Below are positions 55,701 to 61,839 of a stretch of DNA of 64,000 nt, in pieces (position 1 is the first letter of the stretch; every line of letters begins with the position of its first letter). The position numbers were made by a program, and so were the translations under genes. Location of the stretch: the NCBI GenBank assembly GCA_016285835.1, contig JAEERM010000004.1, forward strand, positions 1 to 64,000, read 5' to 3'. The notes beneath the pieces were generated by a model. The model was not told the DNA's origin and made no database searches. It was given only the letters and a program-made list of their open reading frames with translations. This DNA is from Fibrobacter sp. (GTDB lineage Bacteria > Fibrobacterota > Fibrobacteria > Fibrobacterales > Fibrobacteraceae).

Positions 55701-55772
55701 TTCCATGGGCCAAGAGGCGTACAAACTATTTGCTAGAACTAAGGCAAACAAGACTATTATTTTCTTTTTCAT
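43704..55772 (-). CDS. 4022-aa secreted PGAP1/lipase-like multidomain protein
   Basis: Signal peptide 1-19. An alpha/beta-hydrolase lid and core (20-480) has VVLVHGA, nucleophile elbow VGHSMGG (Ser221), TLDSPHEG (Asp247 region) and a candidate His474 (NAAVHAETG). Two hydrophobic segments (about 485-545) follow. A core at about 640-880 is shared with the 799-aa paralogue. Then come about 2300 aa of Ig-like and FlgD-like repeats (VDTTAPIFNIV, RVDKTAPYIESL, WNGKDSLGHVKLEIGEYKLLIVANS). Near residue 3290 is a LamG-like domain (LALWYPARESSGK, SWAHVVVTVDS), then a CBM6-like sandwich, two repeats of a CBM3-like fold and a type IX-like tail. It probably acts on lipids or esters and binds polysaccharide at the surface. 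Starts 7 bp after its lipoprotein. Confidence 0.85.
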   Translation of the reverse strand: MKKKIIVLFALVLANSLYASWPMESVNRYNVVLVHGAADRWQGLDCENGDPRANGRDYEESYNSREGIVTDASTCHPDTVQVPDADNSGAVKDSVFTRCDTAYYNPARIGGVKMSSGKIGGTAAGMMKEMVPFLNDELFDTPNAAYLQRPFVHPAGSPALNGNEIGQSNWKGANKCSARRSLIEEAQEFKAHGQDTLKMFRESPVDQYRTIPSRNILVGHSMGGVAIREYVQGPNYKRDVDKFVTLDSPHEGTGALNALLDLDEWRHQLGDGFSSSIYAGMSAAGIALLAVGKTPSVIYPTLITMAVSFGGDALQQVAKELAWNLYFEDHGYDYRYDDGLVAYIDPEKKSSGINNLKGRAADSTFPMARLLGSENSMTFTDPNSSFREYFNLVVPEIISVPLMNAGYHFFGGDGSTTVRVVNAETGFLLGIAGITVQENGSALIPTSSGLASNTDALESGKVDIVRKTYNAAVHAETGDQNIFTDIFTPVGLSMIATDVALSIWCSACAAAAKVAIGVTGSLYLVGGITASTYLGVQDLIESHDIPKNLDFHRSHFGEMKNYSKIQGKSQNVTPYLMENFLYEKPFVNLGLFVSDSTLRAVEPGCYYEADDANKQQLCEIGLYGADGKVVASNGKKNYSEFRKGDLKFHSESDWSKMGVKVDRWEKVDGLKPDGSDNPGGVPIRHVERYEVPAITVEDWINKYSFVVDDLMPHRLRQIRMNFNYQEEIAWECDISKSPEANDACTVYGRSGGGAWTNPIVIVDSVETDSGKIERRITIDKVPHPVKKNGQFDFVPGEYGYNNLLAIQKDNQNTVTISTVNKIGLSNTQRFYYLFKATANKLDPVWPQYNMVLNKIKNFKAYASALGYQGFRVMGAKDKIVLESGDTNVAPDSSKEMSMGYESYVDTTRDSTGRLQDLSTAYFTSKWEEDHPAEGKYHWEFVADIRNMVSDTASKDSSNTYNVSFSVDTTAPIFNIVAEGKMVNPDSIPFLARFAWADSANSPDIRAMRISLEKANGNSRNSSYSRVADFPALYDVCTPEFAIQWNNAVRNSVRGKDGYYRIRTYAVDNAVPDENTYTKMNGLVSAIVGSPGNVSESSWPDSNDFLNVSVVYDTFFVDTRRPGLVNPRLEAVSSSGAPYLQLQDRKPARNPSFAYASYDSLLKISYVVRDLLDGRDSEPVTVAWQFVHDGDPTKIDHAGDSVLVKSGDIADTSWTEMAGMRLEDGDYEIRALVRDAAKNDSLYRLQKKLRVDKTAPYIESLVSSKLVYPDSDRNYSAKIVVNERQDVVSNRTGMNCFYQVSGSGRTTSWKRISDKTLKNDSATFNLDSIGDMRGKCYLDAVCIDAAGNASVKTDLFFIGERTPVISSPRDSAVYTSLVAITGVAPPVKLADSLNTVYRLRYANIDSLGTDSTPEWKTSNIFVVSALQNSSHRNVSKVSQSNDAVLGYLDRKIGENKYLEGMFAIELGVCAGENCIDGPDSLWKTDTSMILLGENRDSLFNDVPDWRFSASPDTAMHIGTDTLRLSLYQSGKFNGSYFLRVYAEDSKHVGMFDESVSKVWRNPYYGAPADTSSDSSAVWFYELDGQYHLKWKGLAAGDTLKVSYDSAGFGNVCSYSGCESRPVAFDMGLFSATINSYLEDFPEWIPPSRISHEMFLFGNSGHAVMTATEAFRVSRAALYGDSTLPKMKAYFGSSDVDGFYWIADGQIGSDTLNPLVMGWSVNPRAYGLTYAWTGTTEMGKYPASGKMTIHAEVTENVSSNPHVFLDSATVVIVPDSLRISLADTLPDFVLLKNDSTKVCKSDTTDENACEKRVLWLRTMVAKYGIKNRDANVGIYVVSGSDTVELQNISTVVRANSSDTAYQISWNGKDSLGHVKLEIGEYKLLIVANSTDGENSTTAEAVFKVKHAETMLDMTPDHPKNEQITVPSIHVSEALYDSRVDAYRYEPVADYLVKANLSGWKLPDSLRKGEIPLTGQISGSQEIIGYEPKRFSLAIKRHRKELKLVAVRYLRYNTFYVDCGDWYPLTDCEKKDANQHERIFVDTLHFNSMTKTITLTESKRANDAHGYYGYDFKKYDENGYDITVFTLSGWKKFLDEHPAYNKSPLDDISYNPIKLSPYQVWTLDKISRGTEIKFPSPYESYGHDCGPRYSFDVADVGCKSDSTLDSVCVNGDAAYDMNANLFKIEINPGVDGKYYTGYGVINPTADNYAAYTVLKFNVTYTIPDTAYWNAAFGMDNLVNRTVRFDHTNKTVFGNDGNGYWAALDSLRRVKSDDFFVGMGSYHDGNEWKFDKTYGLLTPFETQRLHYFPSSYLEGGLNTFLFADEDSAYSQAARFDLRFYTPSSADDFLEAKVLGAIDINEPSDQCNFDPTNVLGAMGIPGFCEIKYSGLSDTVKNTPYFAANTNVEFFVGRNTRWSSVRHRDSIAYPAPKSVTELVKDSVLFASKDSVCKDSAQDWNFVNNGVSLCYKYYNLGSRAHYYYGDYTDSVWSSLIIHGDSVINNIENATSRVFNSPQDFLYMNVVMASEIGKKDAAFTVRPSSDDYDNGTHRYYIRLDTAVKINSELVGGSVHAKVESLKVDLSNIQVPESKLSLSGNAEILYIKADSFVVDTFYRMSKDPLAKSPVRPKSDTLTMNQIYRNDDAWVNDVVVNSAELMQLDSSKHSHLLLDGKFPDSLNMLVKFRDADSITVKRPKELVEVRAYLDSGVNYRLAYLNGEAFYAYPKTMLDSVWRDSLRADSSGWYRLGWFDVNRLQGNTQLMLLWGDDDGTMFNFSKFDMVIGRLVDSTDYKTVKSLFEEVSVTFPEHSISGKKNITVRTVEASDYSFDVFNNLALKGPVVEVLPRMTFADTARPRIQMKISYEEMEAMHATPQTVRLYKVDFANKQFVPLTDVLYGYLDKFGKALVEGASDTVAACSTATDERCYTDKTQWAYLLISAETRTFSVFTAMDSAIAETPNFSVTVLPEIASTANRTVRVDGISRFRLYVDDDSLWANRGDSTLPDTLAFTADSNGFARIALPSRGNAIDTSYVFVVALGEPDADGNMEELPAAPAVARALTVNAQFACSVPSDSLWLGLDNGYMAYGASCTHPGYGLVSLYRDGKVVAEIRGEIPDTVIYDGSKTSGVSGLGKIASGIYESRYVGVSALGMDMQIAGPRVYTDSLRPAIRNFSVQDSSEVLDRIFTATADVYDSESGVARVIVTPVFGGDTLRVMNVMPDSAGHVSASVRISRKQLAECTGCYLSMEMRVEDYGHNHAEQKYVSDEKLYPYPTELALWYPARESSGKIAHELLGTGHNLGLSNMSRPWGSDVGLYFGRGTDFASGNGLVDFGSTPSYSFEARIKRGSGYSTWRRVLGFAGVNGLDIKLMQRGGVLKLVEGSHSWESELLPISEKSWAHVVVTVDSAHVKFYVDGELKKVRDSGISQERELEGAFSMGKTGSDPSYLGNIADIRMYSRALTAAEVEELSKPVTDAGEVSDVIVIAVKDMEAVSGFSNEFSCSVAGNKYLVSGDSATLAMSVIVENTADYNVVLYARSATAGDKPVYVGETSMLAGMAAVSNTWRAVAVSGVSVHLAAGTHTLTLKVPAGIQIGGAALTTANIPASMIAWGVSTSDKVAGIVPVDTVRKIKSYLRYEGYPETSTLRPRIRLRNVSNEPVNGFSVRYYFRGEDASQAGVDRYWPNYGPTFPAVHSESANTGYVEWAFAETIPVAGTVFGGDGPHFGLYNSDFTPWSASDDPSFVDPNSGLVANIDGFYEDAGVVVLDKDNNLIGGSCAEMEDPVSLETKVRVLAADMRGDNQASEIHFNVENTGNVSLKNFDVRYYFFVEEGLAPDYEINDKSECASASMESLGSGRWQVTVHCDKPLAAGKTWQNPVKVALHLPGWAAMWNANDDPSHDGLGMMMRVASGICVFDSTGYMLYGNTPVWALPAPDEVNPDSIYNVDFGYHAPGSVPIIRTPEGLVITMDNWSYVELSLVTALGTPVKSIFSGTLAPGEQFVRVDWNGIDMNRTYLMLKVNGSIKSTKKLSLL

Positions 55773-55779
55773 ATTTGAT

Positions 55780-56637
55780 TTACTCGTGATTTAAAGGGGC
55801 AAAATAACGTTGATCGCGGTATCTGGCTACTGGTTCCTTGGAAATTTGCCAGTTACTATCGGTCGAATATAAATACCACCCATCTTCTTTCATTCTGCTT
55901 ATATAACGTCCATTAAAACGTTCATGTCGTTCATCATAATCATTAGGCGGTTCTTCATAAAAAGTTGATAAAGTGTCAACCCCATTGCGCACAATAGAAA
56001 AACTAAACTTATTCGGATACAAAACGATTGTAAACAAATCATCTCCGAAATATTGCGCATCATCTACATCATCGGGCCAACCAGCCTCTTCCTTCGTAAT
56101 CTGCGTGATTATATTCGCAGCAGTGTCTAGCAAAGCAAATTTGTCATAATACTTGAAAAGAAATTTGCCGTTTTTCCATGTGCGCATAAGCGCTGCGTTA
56201 AGGGATATAGGCAGTCGTCCGTTCTCCCATTTGGCTTTTTTTAGAACCGGATTTTCTTTTATCTTCCAAAAATAATATTCAAACCATTCGTCTCCGTTTC
56301 GGCCTAAATACAATACTGTAGAATCACTTAGCGGTTCAATCTTCAAACCAGAACACGAATCTATCAATCCTTCCCAATAACAGTATTCCGTTCCACGAGT
56401 ATCAACCAACCGCATTCCCATCTTGGTACATTCTTCCCAATCAGCCCCACTATGTCTTTCATAATGATCATAATAATACACAGCCAAAAGAGCAGTTGTA
56501 TCGCTAACCATAACAAAACTACCCTCCTTCCTTGAACCTGATTCAAGAAATCGAACATCATCTCCACATCCCCACATGCTTACGCACGAAAATGCGAGCG
56601 CCAAAACAGCTAGCAACCTTTTAATTTCAACCATCAT
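55780..56637 (-). CDS. Cognate lipoprotein of the giant lipase
   Basis: 285 aa from the ATG at 56637 (AGGAGG 8 nt upstream; the track's earlier start is upstream of this site). Signal MMVEIKRLLAVLALAFSCVSMWGC. The signal is almost identical to that of the 299-aa track ORF, but the mature part is very different apart from a few positions (FALLDTAANIITQITKEEAGWPDDVDDAQYFGDDLF against YAVLDTLSGMLTYKRLDKDLEWIKVCDDVRAW). It pairs with the giant by gene order. Confidence 0.8.
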   Translation of the reverse strand: MMVEIKRLLAVLALAFSCVSMWGCGDDVRFLESGSRKEGSFVMVSDTTALLAVYYYDHYERHSGADWEECTKMGMRLVDTRGTEYCYWEGLIDSCSGLKIEPLSDSTVLYLGRNGDEWFEYYFWKIKENPVLKKAKWENGRLPISLNAALMRTWKNGKFLFKYYDKFALLDTAANIITQITKEEAGWPDDVDDAQYFGDDLFTIVLYPNKFSFSIVRNGVDTLSTFYEEPPNDYDERHERFNGRYISRMKEDGWYLYSTDSNWQISKEPVARYRDQRYFAPLNHE

Positions 56638-56706
56638 AAAGGATACCTCCTTTGCCACCTATCCACAACCAGACACAGCCCAGAAATATGTGACAGCAAT
56701 CACACA

Positions 56707-56737
56707 CAAATATACTCTATATTTTGTACAAAATCAA
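56707..56737 (-). promoter_or_regulatory. Promoter with palindromic operator before the giant's lipoprotein
   Basis: TTG (56737-56735), 20 bases, TATATTTG (56714-56707). The spacer contains ATTTTGTACAAAAT, a 14-bp perfect palindrome (56721-56734). It overlaps the stop of the truncated 799-aa lipase. Near-identical to 61840-61870. Confidence 0.65.
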
Positions 56738-59133
56738 GCAATACTGTAGAATCGTTGTGTATTGGAAAGGCCTATCTTGTTCACCGTCGAAATCGTGACC
56801 GTGTTCTGGTTGTCCTTTTGGATTGCCAACTTATTTGTTATGCCATAATCATCGGGAATAAAATCGAACAGGCCATTTTTCTTGACCGGATGACGAACAG
56901 TCTTTTTCGGCTCGCCCCAAGGTTCGCCAGCACTACGCTGATATACCTTACAGGCTTTGTCATCATCCTCTGCTTTTGTAATATCGCACTCCCAAGCAAT
57001 CTCAGTAACGAAATTGAAATTCATGCGGATCTGGCGTAACCTATGCGGCATCAGGTCATCAACGACAAAAGAGTACTTGTTTATCCAGTCCTCGACCGTA
57101 ATCGCGGGAACTTCATAACGTTCCACATGGCGAATAGGAACATAGTCCGAGGTATCCTTTCCTTCAGGGGTAAGTCCGTCCACTTTTTCCCAGCGGTCCA
57201 CCTTCACGCCCATCTTGGACCAGTCGGACTCCGACTTGAAACGGAGAGGCGTTGTCAAGCCCGAAAGGGATTGATTCTTATGGGTCAACGTCAAGTCATT
57301 AGGTGATTTGAACAAGCCCAAAGCACAGTTTACTCCATTCTTTGAACCAATGTAATAACAGTTGCGGTTCAAGGTAGATTTTTCACGGGCTGTAGAGGAC
57401 ATTCCCTGAAGTTGGTTCAATGTCGCCGTATCGTTCAACGCCAGGTTCACGAAAGGACGCTCATAGAGAAAGTCTTCCATGAGGTATGGGGTATAAGAAG
57501 AACCCTCTGACAAACCAATCGGAGAGAAGGTGTTCTTTGCAGCCTTCATGTCGTCAAGGTAATTTTTTTGAAGAGGAATACTGTGTGACTTGACAAGGTC
57601 GTAAATTCCCGTAGACAAAGCAGCACCAACATAAGAACTCGCAACCACAGCAGTCCCGATACCCAAAGCAATTTTCGCACCATCAGACACACCTGTCCAA
57701 GCGAAAGCATCAATAAGGAGCATCGCAACCGAGGTGATTTCCAAAATGGACGACAAATCACCAACAGACGTAAAATCACCTAGCATTGTCGCAACTTCGC
57801 CTGATGCAGCAGGAGCCGCATTGAAATATTCACGTTTGACATCAACACGAGTGTCGTTAAGGACACCCACATTTCGTCCTTCACTAGACGCGGCAGGAAC
57901 AATACTGCTTCCGTTATCTTGCATCGGCATCCCGGAAAAGCCAAGCAAAGAAGACACTAGGGCATTCACGGTACGGGCAGACCAATCACCCGTTCCCATT
58001 AGTTGTGCCCCGTAGTTCGCAATCGGGAAAATAAAGTTATCTGGGAGCAAATAGCCAAGATAGTTGAATACGCCTAGATCCAGTAATTCCGGGTCGGTAA
58101 AAGTCATTCCATCTCTACTCGCCAGAATTCTAAACATGGGAAGAGAGTCAACTTTATTTTCAAAATCGAGTTTATTCAACGAGTCAATGGTTCCATAACC
58201 ATGCTGAAGGGGATCGACATAATGGACCAAGGGATCATCGTAATAGTATATTTCGGGAGCGAACGCATATGCCAAAGCATTGCCAACTTCTTCAATGGCA
58301 AATACTTCGGCCATCATCACAATTCCAGCATAAATTGCGGGCTCTGCACCTTTCGATAAAAACAAGGTTGTCGCAAGGCCCGCAACCAACGGAGCGGCCT
58401 TTAAAAAATTCGTACATGTCAAGTTCCAGAAAGATTCTTCTCTTATACTCTTTTCAATCAACATGTTCAACGCACCAGTGCCCTCGTGCGGGGAATCAAG
58501 CGTAATTATCTTATCCACATCGCCATTGTAGAAGTTGCCTTGCACGTACTCTCGGGAAACGACTCCGCCCATGCTGTGACCAATAAGGATGTAGCGGGAT
58601 GCCAGTTGTCGATAGAGGTCGGGATTCTGACGGATAATTTGGAGAGCATCTTGACCTGTATGAGTTGAATCATTCACGGCATCATACCAAACAGCCTTCA
58701 CTTCCTGAGCTTCTTCAAACAGCGTACGGCGATGCTTGTATTTTGTATCCTTTAAAATCCACGTTCTATCACCCATTTCGTGGGCGTTGTTCAGCGAAGT
58801 GTTCGCCGGATTCGAAAAAGAGCGCCAGTTGTACACATAGGAATTTTTAACATAATCTTCTTTCTCTGTCCATCCCGGTTCTTCAAGAATCTTTGTGGAC
58901 ATCCAATTCGTAATGCGGTCACTATTGTCATAAGCACCTAAAGTTGCTCCATTTTCAAGGGAAGTTCCTGCATAATAGGCCTCGTTGGTATCCTTTTCGT
59001 CTAAAAAGCCTTTTTCCGCACCATACGCCCCATGGATAACCATCACATTATAGTTTTCAATAGACTCCATTGGCTTGGGAACAGACCAACACGCATTTGC
59101 AATAACAAGCAGAACTATTATCAATTTTTTCAT
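56734..59133 (-). CDS. Truncated lipase-like protein (799 aa), paralogue of the giant
   Basis: From the ATG at 59133 (signal MKKLIIVLLVIANACWS; the other lipases also start MKK). The hydrolase has IGHSMGG and TLDSPHEG, but the site matching the giant's His474 reads NAAPAASG. It matches the giant from about residue 640 on: SESDWSKMGVKVDRWEKVDGL and AITVEDWINKYSFVVDDLMPHRLRQIRMNF are identical. It ends GLSNTQRFYSIA where the giant continues FYYLFKATANKL. Lacks the Ig-like region and the sorting tail. The lipoprotein 3 bp upstream is its partner. Confidence 0.85.
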   Translation of the reverse strand: MKKLIIVLLVIANACWSVPKPMESIENYNVMVIHGAYGAEKGFLDEKDTNEAYYAGTSLENGATLGAYDNSDRITNWMSTKILEEPGWTEKEDYVKNSYVYNWRSFSNPANTSLNNAHEMGDRTWILKDTKYKHRRTLFEEAQEVKAVWYDAVNDSTHTGQDALQIIRQNPDLYRQLASRYILIGHSMGGVVSREYVQGNFYNGDVDKIITLDSPHEGTGALNMLIEKSIREESFWNLTCTNFLKAAPLVAGLATTLFLSKGAEPAIYAGIVMMAEVFAIEEVGNALAYAFAPEIYYYDDPLVHYVDPLQHGYGTIDSLNKLDFENKVDSLPMFRILASRDGMTFTDPELLDLGVFNYLGYLLPDNFIFPIANYGAQLMGTGDWSARTVNALVSSLLGFSGMPMQDNGSSIVPAASSEGRNVGVLNDTRVDVKREYFNAAPAASGEVATMLGDFTSVGDLSSILEITSVAMLLIDAFAWTGVSDGAKIALGIGTAVVASSYVGAALSTGIYDLVKSHSIPLQKNYLDDMKAAKNTFSPIGLSEGSSYTPYLMEDFLYERPFVNLALNDTATLNQLQGMSSTAREKSTLNRNCYYIGSKNGVNCALGLFKSPNDLTLTHKNQSLSGLTTPLRFKSESDWSKMGVKVDRWEKVDGLTPEGKDTSDYVPIRHVERYEVPAITVEDWINKYSFVVDDLMPHRLRQIRMNFNFVTEIAWECDITKAEDDDKACKVYQRSAGEPWGEPKKTVRHPVKKNGLFDFIPDDYGITNKLAIQKDNQNTVTISTVNKIGLSNTQRFYSIA

Positions 59134-59148
59134 TTTTCTTACCATATA

Positions 59149-60036
59149 TCAATACTCAACAACCACCTCATCATCTCGATAAAACTTTAATTCATTACCT
59201 CTCCATGTTACATCAGAACAGGTAATTGAATCATCTTTTATGCTACAGATGTTCCCATTCAGTTTAATCATATCACCCCAAAAGCCTCCAATTGCAAATT
59301 TTCGAGGTGCGGAAATCGAGTCCTGTTTGTTTTTTAAAACAAGACTTTTTTCTCCTTCACTATCAAGGATTACACAATACACTTCATTCCCCCAAGCCCT
59401 AACATCGTCACATTCCTTTATCCATTCCAAGCCCTCATCCAATCGCTTGTAGGTCAGCGTTCTTGCCACCGTATCCAAGACCGCATAATTACAGGTATCG
59501 GCATCGGCGGCCAACGATTCGCCACTCCTACCTATAAATGTTCCGTCAAGCCACTGCTTTAATGAGCTTATCCTAAATTCAACAGAACAACCTTCACTCT
59601 TTTTTGTCAATTTTATTTCATGCGGTCTTTCGCCTATTTTCCATAATTGAACAGATTTCGAAACTTCACCACCCCAAATCACAGAATCCGCCATCTGACC
59701 ACCAAATATCCCAGTCATGTCCTCACTTGAAAGCGAATCACACCATCTTGGACCATCTTCCTGGACACGGTAATTATAAACACACAGGCGTTCGCGGCCA
59801 CAACCGTCTAAATCAATATATTCGCCATTCCACCGATCCGTAATTTCACTCCAACACCGATAATCCCCAACCATAACCAAGGAATCATCAACGAAACCAA
59901 CAACCTTCGCCCCACTGCGACCAGGTTCCCAACGGAAATCCACATCAGAACACCCCCACATGCATATGCATACAAACGCCAGCGTCAAAACAGCAAGCAG
60001 TCTTTCAATTTCAAACTTGTTCAACAGATGTTTCAT
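59149..60036 (-). CDS. Cognate lipoprotein of the 799-aa lipase
   Basis: 295 aa, ATGA overlap with the 284-aa gene and AAGGAG 8 nt upstream. Signal ends CICMWGC. The mature part closely follows that of the 60891-61769 lipoprotein (AKVVGFVDDSLVMVGDY, RVQEDGPRWCDSL, KQWLDGTFIG, YAVLDTVARTLTYKRLDEGLEWIKECDDVRAW), and less so the 55780 one. It has conserved Cys. No known family; it may be an immunity, chaperone or anchoring partner. Confidence 0.8.
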   Translation of the reverse strand: MKHLLNKFEIERLLAVLTLAFVCICMWGCSDVDFRWEPGRSGAKVVGFVDDSLVMVGDYRCWSEITDRWNGEYIDLDGCGRERLCVYNYRVQEDGPRWCDSLSSEDMTGIFGGQMADSVIWGGEVSKSVQLWKIGERPHEIKLTKKSEGCSVEFRISSLKQWLDGTFIGRSGESLAADADTCNYAVLDTVARTLTYKRLDEGLEWIKECDDVRAWGNEVYCVILDSEGEKSLVLKNKQDSISAPRKFAIGGFWGDMIKLNGNICSIKDDSITCSDVTWRGNELKFYRDDEVVVEY

Positions 60037-60887
60037 GCTCTGTTCTCCTTAAACCTTTTTTGCGCTTTTTTATTACAAAATAATAGCAAACCAAGTTGCA
60101 TGTTGAGCGCACCCGTTCCCTCGTGCGGGCTATCCAGCGTTATGATTTTATCAACGTCCTGATGATAGTAATCGCTATTTTGCACATATTCACGAGAAAC
60201 TACACCGCCCATTGAGTGACCGATAAGGATATAACGTGAAGCAAGTTGGCGATATAAATCAGGATATTTACGTATGGAATCGAGGGCAGTCTGTCCGTAG
60301 ATGTATTTCCTTTCTGTAGAATCATATACTGAAGCTTTTACTTCTTGGGCTTCTTCCATCAAAGCCCGACGACGACCAAAACCACCTTTACCATAATTTA
60401 GATTTCCTTTATTCCAAGCTCTATCGCCCAATTCGTGTGCATTATTACTCGAACTATTTGCTGGATTAGAAAAAGAACGCCAATTGTATATGTACGAATT
60501 ACGAACATTCTCATACTCTTTACTATATATTTTTTCCTCAAATACTTTTTCATTGAGCCATCTCGTTATCCTACTATCCGATGTATAAGACCCCAATGTG
60601 GCTTTTCCCAAAAAAGTCGTATCATCGTATGCAGACGGAAGAGCCGTATCCAGTGCATCAATCACATCGTCTAAACGAGTTCTTATTTCAGACTTGAAAT
60701 CTTCATACCCATAGGAATCTTCCCAATAATCTTCAGACATATGAGGCCATATAAAGCCTTTGTTCCAACCATAAGCTCCGTGCACCATCAAAACATTGTA
60801 GTTTTTAATAGATTCCATCGGCTTGGGGATGGACCACGAATCACAAATTAAAATCAACACCAACAAAAAGACAACATACTTTTTCAT
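60033..60887 (-). CDS. Truncated lipase-like protein (284 aa)
   Basis: Signal MKKYVVFLLVLILICDSWS, then SIPKPMESIKNYNVLMVHGAYGWNKGF, LIGHSMGGVVSREYV and DSPHEGTGALNM, closely like the 799-aa protein. It breaks off straight after this block into QLGLLLFCNKKAQKRFKENRA and stops; the tail overlaps the next ribosome site. The His-containing half and all later domains are missing, so it is unlikely to be an active hydrolase. Confidence 0.8.
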   Translation of the reverse strand: MKKYVVFLLVLILICDSWSIPKPMESIKNYNVLMVHGAYGWNKGFIWPHMSEDYWEDSYGYEDFKSEIRTRLDDVIDALDTALPSAYDDTTFLGKATLGSYTSDSRITRWLNEKVFEEKIYSKEYENVRNSYIYNWRSFSNPANSSSNNAHELGDRAWNKGNLNYGKGGFGRRRALMEEAQEVKASVYDSTERKYIYGQTALDSIRKYPDLYRQLASRYILIGHSMGGVVSREYVQNSDYYHQDVDKIITLDSPHEGTGALNMQLGLLLFCNKKAQKRFKENRA

Positions 60888-60890
60888 ACA

Positions 60891-61769
60891 TTACTCCAAA
60901 TCAACGACGACTTCATCATTTTGATAGAATTTTAAAGGTTCTCGCCATGTAAAATCAGGATTAAGGCATATAATTGCTTTCGCTTCTAAACGGCAGATGC
61001 TAGCACGAAGTTCAATCATCTTACCCCAAAAAATACCCCTACTAAATATCAAGGGTGAAGAAAGTGTATCGATATTATTTTTTAGAATATGGCCTTCAAG
61101 AGGGTGTTCGCCAGGTGCTGAACAATAGACATCCTTCGCCCAAGCCCTTACATCGTCACACACCTTAATCCATTCCAAATCCTTATCTAGCCGCTTATAA
61201 GTTAACATCCCCGAAAGCGTATCCAAAACCGCATACTGGCAACTGTCACCACCGGCATTTAATGATTTATCTCCAAGTGCAATAAATCTGCCATCAAGCC
61301 ATTGTTTCACAGATTTCGTTTTGAATTCTACAGAACAGTTGTCATACGAGATTTTAGGATTTATTATATGCGGTTGTTCGCCAATCTTCCACATTTTGAA
61401 AGACCCCGTTAAGGATCCACCCCAAATTATGGAATCCGTCAATTGTCCGCTGAACCAACCGGAAGCATTTTCTTCGACAATGGAATCGCACCACCTGGGA
61501 CCATTCTCCTGCACTCGATAATTGTATGTACATAGTCTGGGATTTGCGGTTCCATCATCTTCCAAATACTCTCCATTCCAGCGTTCCGTTGTCTCATGCC
61601 AAAAAAGATAGTCCCCAACAATCACAAGAGAATCATCCACAAAACCTACAACCTTGGCATTTCCACGCCCCTGCCACTCAAACGACACTTCGTCCGAGCA
61701 CCCCCACATGCATACGCAAGCAAGTGTTGTCAAAGCAATTACGAACAACTTTTTAATTTCAACCATCAT
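60891..61769 (-). CDS. Cognate lipoprotein of the 284-aa lipase
   Basis: 292 aa from the ATG at 61769 (AGGAGG 8 nt before). Signal MMVEIKKLFVIALTTLACVCMWGC. The mature part is collinear with the 59149-60036 lipoprotein and differs from the 55780 one. It heads the array behind a promoter duplicated at the giant's lipoprotein. Confidence 0.8.
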   Translation of the reverse strand: MMVEIKKLFVIALTTLACVCMWGCSDEVSFEWQGRGNAKVVGFVDDSLVIVGDYLFWHETTERWNGEYLEDDGTANPRLCTYNYRVQENGPRWCDSIVEENASGWFSGQLTDSIIWGGSLTGSFKMWKIGEQPHIINPKISYDNCSVEFKTKSVKQWLDGRFIALGDKSLNAGGDSCQYAVLDTLSGMLTYKRLDKDLEWIKVCDDVRAWAKDVYCSAPGEHPLEGHILKNNIDTLSSPLIFSRGIFWGKMIELRASICRLEAKAIICLNPDFTWREPLKFYQNDEVVVDLE

Positions 61770-61839
61770 AAAGGATACCTCCTTTGCCACCGATCCAAGA
61801 CAAAAACTTTGTCAAAAAAAACATGACAACAATCACACG

